Shown here in pieces: positions 59,461 to 64,000 of a DNA stretch of 64,000 nucleotides (the first letter of the stretch is position 1; each line of letters begins with the position of its first letter). The DNA comes from Clarkia xantiana subsp. parviflora (taxonomy: Eukaryota > Streptophyta > Magnoliopsida > Myrtales > Onagraceae). The DNA lies in contig JAPTYO010000008.1 in assembly GCA_036873135.1 (NCBI GenBank), positions 29,352,761-29,416,760 of the forward strand, given 5' to 3'. The notes beneath the pieces were generated by a model that did no database searches, was not told the origin of the DNA, and saw nothing but the letters and a program-made list of their open reading frames with translations. Made by a program: the position numbers and the translations under genes.

Positions 59461-61128
59461 AAATCATGCATGATTTTTTTGAAAACTCTAATGTCATTCA
59501 TTTCATAATTTTGATTACTTTTTTTGAAAAAGGATCAAAATTTATGATCAAATGTGTTTTGCACCATCATGGAGTTTACTGAGTTTGCTCAGTGCATTAT
59601 CTGGCTCGATCGCATGACAAATGCTCAAAACAAAGTTTTTTTTCAAAAAGGTTTTATTGTCCTTTGTTTAAACTCGAATAGTAGCACTCAACTGCACAGT
59701 TAGAATATTTTCTCAAAAAAGGAATCAAAACTCCCATTTTTTTAAATGCTCGCTCATGCGAATGTTGAGATGACGATCTTGCCAAAAAAAGTGCAATACA
59801 CCTTGGATAAAAACGAATGACACTTTGATTTTTTTTTTTTTTAAATGCTCATGCATGCTCGAAAGTTAAAATTCTACTGTTAAGAAAGTTACAACTTACG
59901 ACATCTTACCTGAATGACGCATATGAAACGCATTCTGAAAGTTAAGATTCTATTCTAAGAAATTCACAACTTACAACAGTTTACCTGAATAATGCATATG
60001 AAATGCATATTTTGAAATGAAAATTTCAGGTGGAATTTTTTTTTTTTAAATAATGCAACTGAGATGCATGCGTGAATTTGAAAGCTCTATAGCTAAAAAA
60101 AAAACTCACAATTTACCTGAAATATTTTTTTTAAAAAAAATAATAATAATGCATATTGAATGCATGATTTAAAAAAAATCAGGTAAAAAGGTTTTTTGAA
60201 AATGATGCATATGCAATTCATGTTTGAATTTAAAAAACTCTAAGAGCCAAAAAGGAACTACAAATTTTCCTAATTTTTTTTTTTAAAAAAAAAATATATA
60301 TAAAAAATGATGCACATTGAATGCACTAACATAATTTTACAACTTACATGAAAAGTTTTTTCCAAAAAATAATGCGTATGAAACACATGCTTGAAATAAA
60401 ACATTCTGGTAAGTAATTTTGACAACAACACATGGAATACATGTTTGAAACTAAAGGTTCTATGACTAAGAATGTGTACAATCTATCAACATATTATTTT
60501 CCTAAAACAATGCACATGCGATGCACATGAGATGCATACTTGAGATGAAAGTTCTACAGTCAAGATAATTTACAAGTTATCTGGAAAAAAAAAATTGTTT
60601 TTTTAATGAGGGAAAAAAACAATGCATCTTGGTTGCTCAAAATTAAGAATCATGCGAAAAGTTTTTTTTTTAAAGGATGCATATGAGATGCACAAAAATA
60701 AATACAAGATGCAAACTTAAAAATAAAAGTTCTACAACTGAGAAAAATTACAATTTTCCTGAAAGTTTTTCGAAAATAATGCATATGATATGCACGTTTT
60801 TTTATTAAAGATTCAGGTAAAATGTTTTGTAAACAAAGAGCCCTAAAACTAAGAGAGCTTACGGTTTATCTAAAAAGTTTTTTTTTTTTTTTATAATTAA
60901 TGCATATTGGATGCATTATTAAAAATAAAACAATTCACTTAAAATGATGCATATGGAATGCATGTTCGAAATTAGAAGCTCTAATAGCTAAAGAGGAATC
61001 ACAATTTTCCTAACATGTTTTGTTTTGTTTTTTTTGTTTTTTTTTTTAGCAATGCATATACAATACACTAACCAAAATTACAACTTACCTGAAAAGTTTT
61101 TTTCAAAAATAATGCGTGCAGAACACAT
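59461..61128. repeat. degenerate AT-rich repeats with atgcatatg-aatgcat motifs
   Basis: Loose tandem units of roughly 80-100 bases, each with a 'atgcatatgaaatgcat'-like palindromic core, a 'ttacctgaaa' word and an A/T homopolymer. Strongly diverged. Confidence 0.65.
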
Positions 61129-62086
61129 TGTCGGACCTAAAATCTGACCTAAGGCGATTACGTTCGAAAACATGTGATTTTGAAAAGAGTCGCCACTAGT
61201 TAATTGTAAGGCTAACTAGAATCCTAGATTACCTAAGCGAATACCTAGGTATAGAATCGGCCTACGATCAGAAGTTCGAGTTCGGGGGTTCTATTACGAA
61301 TTAAAAATATAATTTTTAATTACGCCATTTCGGTACTCAATTTACTTAATTTGTCGGTTTAATCATTTACATACATTACGCCCAATTAATCCAAAAATGT
61401 CAAAATTAATCAAATTTTATCATAAAAATATTAATCAGATATAATCCTAAATCTAAAAAAAATTATAACCTATAACTCTTAGTAAAAATGAAATCTAAAA
61501 TACTAAAAAAAAACTTCTAACATGCTATTTAAAATTAGTCAATTATAATTAAATTACTAATTAAATTTTACCAATTACATTTAAACTATTAATTAAATCT
61601 AACTAATTACATTTAAATTTTTAATTAATTGTAATATAATAATAATAATATAAAACAGAAAACATAATAACCAAATATTAATAACAAACTATTAATTGAA
61701 TAAATAAAAAAAATTCAGCAGCTTGACCTGCAGGAGAAGGAATATGGCCGGCAGCAGCCAGCGGTGGCCCGGAGCGGCAAGGCGGGAGGCCGTGGCGGAT
61801 GGGAGCGGCAGGGGCGGCGCGAGGCCGTGGCGGCGGCCTGGAGGGCGGGGAGCCAGTCACCGGAGCTTGCTGCTTCAAAGGGGCGTCGCCGGAAAAATAG
61901 AGAGAGAGAGAGAGAGCAACGGGCGGGCGGCGGAGCTGGGCTGGCTGGCGGAGCGTGGTCACCGGCAAGCGGGGCCGGGGCGCCGTGGTCCGGAGCTGGG
62001 CGGGCCGTCGGGGCGGCCACCGGCGGCGAAGCCAGCGCCGGCGGGCTGGGTGCGGCAGATCTGGCGGGATGGGTGCGGCAGATCAG

Positions 62087-62125
<39 letters not shown>

Positions 62126-62544
62126 TTTTCTGAGCACTACAAGATGAAATCGCACAGAACCCGGTGAATAGTGTATTATTGCTTCTTTTGGTGTTTTTTC
62201 TCTGTCTGTCCTTTACAATGTAAACTAGACCCCTATTTATACTAAAGTCTTGTTTACAGATAAAATTTAAATAAAAAATGCTAACAGATAATTATTCTAG
62301 AGAATATTCCTAAGGATATTTATCTTTACAGAAAATTATTTTTTTTGAATAAAAAATAATATCTGGAGATAAATATCTTACAGATAATTTTCTAAAATAA
62401 AGAAAACTAATTATTATATATATATTTTAAAAAATTCCGAAAATATTAAATAAATTCGAAATAATTTAAAATATATTTTATAATAATTTCCCTAATGTGC
62501 CCTTGAGCATTTTTAGAGACTTTGTGGCTTGACGCGTATAGAAG
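61129..62544 (-). repeat. LARD-like element 5' LTR, truncated by copia insertion
   Basis: Matches 53606-55171 from tgtcggaccta to ggcttgacgcgt, then stops where the copia LTR begins. The central GC-rich block (61740-62080) and a poly-A run of about 42 (62087-62122 region) differ from the left LTR. TATAAATAG on minus at 62233-62241. The remaining end lies beyond the copia, outside the window. Confidence 0.8.
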
Positions 62545-62758
62545 TGTATATGAAGACTATTTTCAATACACTATGCATACACTTAGTCTTACTATGCATA
62601 CACCCTGCCATTATGTATGCACCCGGTTGTGCTATGCAAACACTATGCACCTGGTTCACAACTCTTTGTATAGTCTTAGTTGGTGAGCCTAGTTTCACTT
62701 AGTATATATATTGTATCACCTAGCTTGTAATCCCTAATCATCAATGAAGTATGATTCA
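62545..62758 (+). repeat. copia 5' LTR (short)
   Basis: TG start is inferred from where homology to the other LARD LTR ends; CA end is inferred eight bases before the primer site. Contains four 'ctatgcatacac'-like words and a tatatata box at about 62703-62710. No second LTR is available for comparison, so both ends are approximate. Confidence 0.6.
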
Positions 62759-62766
62759 AGCTTATA

Positions 62767-62779
62767 TGGTATCAGAGCC
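62767..62779 (+). other. initiator-Met tRNA primer binding site
   Basis: tggtatcagagcc, the standard copia primer site. Confidence 0.95.
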
Positions 62780-63503
62780 ATCCCTAATTGCGGCGTACAC
62801 ATCTAGTTGAAGAAGATCAAATTTCTTCAACATTAGCCTTCAAAGTTCACCTTGTTCTTGCATAACCATACAAGGTAAGCTTCGTGGATCTTCATCTCAA
62901 CTTGAAATTTCCATTTCTTGTACAAGAATGGATGTCAAGTAAGTAAAAATTCAAGAAATCACAACACTACACAAAGCTGAGCATAGACTAAGGATAGCCA
63001 ACATGTCTTAGTCCTAGTTTGCTTAGTTCTTGTTGATTTCAGCCTTGTTGAGCTGATTGCGTGATTGTTCTTGTTATAATATGGGATTTGCTTTGTTTCC
63101 CTGGATTTGGATATGAATTTTGAGCTTGTTCAAGCTGCGCATACCACTTGGAAGTTGTGATTTTCCTACGTTACAACGTTTGCATACACTTTGCTCGGCT
63201 GAGGAGTCATTGTGTGTTCTTCTAGTTTTCACTCCATTCCTTGAAGATTTCAGAGTTTTCTTCAATGGAGATTTGATCCTAATCCATTCCTAGTAATTTG
63301 TGAACATTGAACTTGGAGTAATTTGTTGCGGATTGTACAAATTGTACTGAAGAGTGAGCTGGAATTTTGTCTTACTCTCAACAAACTTGGTGTGCTAGTT
63401 TTGTTGCTAGTGCATAGTTTGTGTGCGTTTTCATTGGAGTCACTTGCTTCTGAATTCCCTTTACTCTGAATCTTCAAGCTCCTTGTGTTACTTTGCTTGC
63501 AAG
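62780..63503. other. copia leader
   Basis: About 720 bases without a supported ORF, between primer site and gag start. Confidence 0.6.
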
Positions 63504-64000
63504 ATGGCTCAGGAAACCAATGTTGATGATCCCCTATACATTCACCCCTCAGACACCACTGGCCATATGCTCATTCCTTTTCAGCTTCAAGGAACATCCA
63601 ACTATCATGTTTGGAGCACATCAATCAAAGAAGGCTTGTTGGTGAAGAATAAGCTTGGTTTTATAGATGGCACATTCACAATATTGGATGTTGGTGTCAA
63701 TGATAGGGTGAGATGGGATAGGGCAAATGCAATTGTCAAGGCATGGTTAAGGAACACTGTGGCCAAGGACTTGGTCAATGGCTTGATCTACAATCCTACA
63801 ACATCTTCCATTTGGAATGACTTAAAGGAAATGTTTGACAAAGTGGATGGCACTCAAATCTTTCAATTGACAAGAGAGATTTACCAAACATCTCAAGGTG
63901 TGCTCTCCATCACTGAATACTTTGCCAAGATGAAGCAACTATGGGATGCTCTTTCTTCCATTGATGATTTGGTTCTCCAATGTGCTGGGGACATTGCCAT
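63504..64000 (+). CDS. gag: copia gag (UBN2-like), partial at window end
   Basis: Open from the ATG at 63504 to the window edge (about 165 codons), starting MAQETNVDDP. The sequence IPFQLQGTSNYHVWSTSIKE near residues 24-43, GFIDGT and the later W-x-D-L-KEMFDKVDGT block are typical of plant copia gag (UBN2/retrotransposon gag families). No stop is seen, so this copy may be intact and relatively young. The zinc knuckle and pol would lie beyond the window. Confidence 0.88.
   Translation, partial: MAQETNVDDPLYIHPSDTTGHMLIPFQLQGTSNYHVWSTSIKEGLLVKNKLGFIDGTFTILDVGVNDRVRWDRANAIVKAWLRNTVAKDLVNGLIYNPTTSSIWNDLKEMFDKVDGTQIFQLTREIYQTSQGVLSITEYFAKMKQLWDALSSIDDLVLQCAGDIA

Larger units (their letters stand above)
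53606..62544 (-). mobile_element. large non-coding LTR element (LARD-like), nested in element 4
   Basis: Two homologous LTRs, 53606-55171 and 61129 to about 62544, the second cut by a copia insertion. Minus orientation is inferred from a purine tract AAAGAGGGGCAAAC next to the left LTR (55172-55185) and a minus-strand TATAAATAG in both LTRs. The 6-kb interior has no pol or gag: it consists of a 27-bp minisatellite, a block of about 1.2 kb of 'ggagggtggctgtggccctt' repeats, and degenerate atgcat-rich repeats. No primer site was recognised. Confidence 0.8.
62545..64000 (+). mobile_element. Ty1/copia element, 5' part (runs off right edge)
   Basis: A short 5' LTR (about 62545-62758), primer site TGGTATCAGAGCC at 62767-62779, a leader of about 720 bases and the start of gag (63504). 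Inserted in the right LTR of the LARD-like element; the host sequence breaks between gacgcgt...agaa and tgtatatg. Confidence 0.88.

Noticed and set aside
61678..62167. GC-rich ORFs on both strands
   Set aside because: Low-complexity LTR centre plus a poly-A run; the partner LTR has unrelated frames there.

Overview
The window looks like repeat-rich intergenic DNA from a flowering-plant nuclear genome. The evidence is plant-type LTR retrotransposons (Ty3/gypsy Tat-like and Ty1/copia, including a TGGTATCAGAGCC initiator-Met tRNA primer site), MITE/foldback elements, GT-AG introns and high AT content. I found no host gene, rRNA, tRNA or CRISPR array. Almost all of the 64 kb is transposon inserted into transposon. 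All boundaries and exon structures were read by eye; nothing was aligned by software or searched in a database.

Layout. 1-859: 5' end of a minus-strand copia element running off the left edge. 938-1537: MITE-like inverted-repeat element with a GC-rich minisatellite core. 2789-13595: gypsy element 1 (plus strand, TSD gatag, near-identical LTRs). 13601-15590: decayed copia remnant split by a foldback element (14262-15167, TSD gatttat). 15593-16775, 25202-25507 and 35146-35482: unidentified background DNA, interrupted by a minus-strand copia (16776-25201) and by gypsy element 2 (minus strand, 25508-35145, TSD cgcgt). 35483 to at least 53605: gypsy element 4 (minus strand), itself split by gypsy element 3 (plus strand, 40356-50926, TSD tcatg) and by a large non-coding LTR element (53606 to about 62544, minus strand). 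A third copia (from 62545, plus strand) sits in the right LTR of that non-coding element and runs off the right edge.

The most interesting feature is shared by the four gypsy elements. Each carries, between pol (or its place) and the 3' LTR, a second gene on the strand opposite to the element. In element 1 this gene (8654-10880, minus) is intact by inspection: five exons, four GT-AG introns, every junction in frame, 649 residues. Decayed or truncated versions lie in element 2 (27388-29442), element 3 (47057-48399) and element 4 (37505-39999). The element 3 copy lacks intron 2. Possible TATA-containing promoters for this gene are visible in elements 1 and 2. Antisense extra ORFs are known in Tat-lineage elements such as maize Grande, so the class is not new, but the intact multi-exon structure, exon-1 loss and intron loss deserve study.

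The elements also look complementary in coding content. Elements 1-3 keep protease-RT-RNase H-integrase, or its remains, but have no recognisable gag between primer site and protease. Element 4 has gag and protease but no RT or integrase in the part seen, and its gag lies 3' of the protease. A tandem-repeat block separates pol from the antisense gene in all four.
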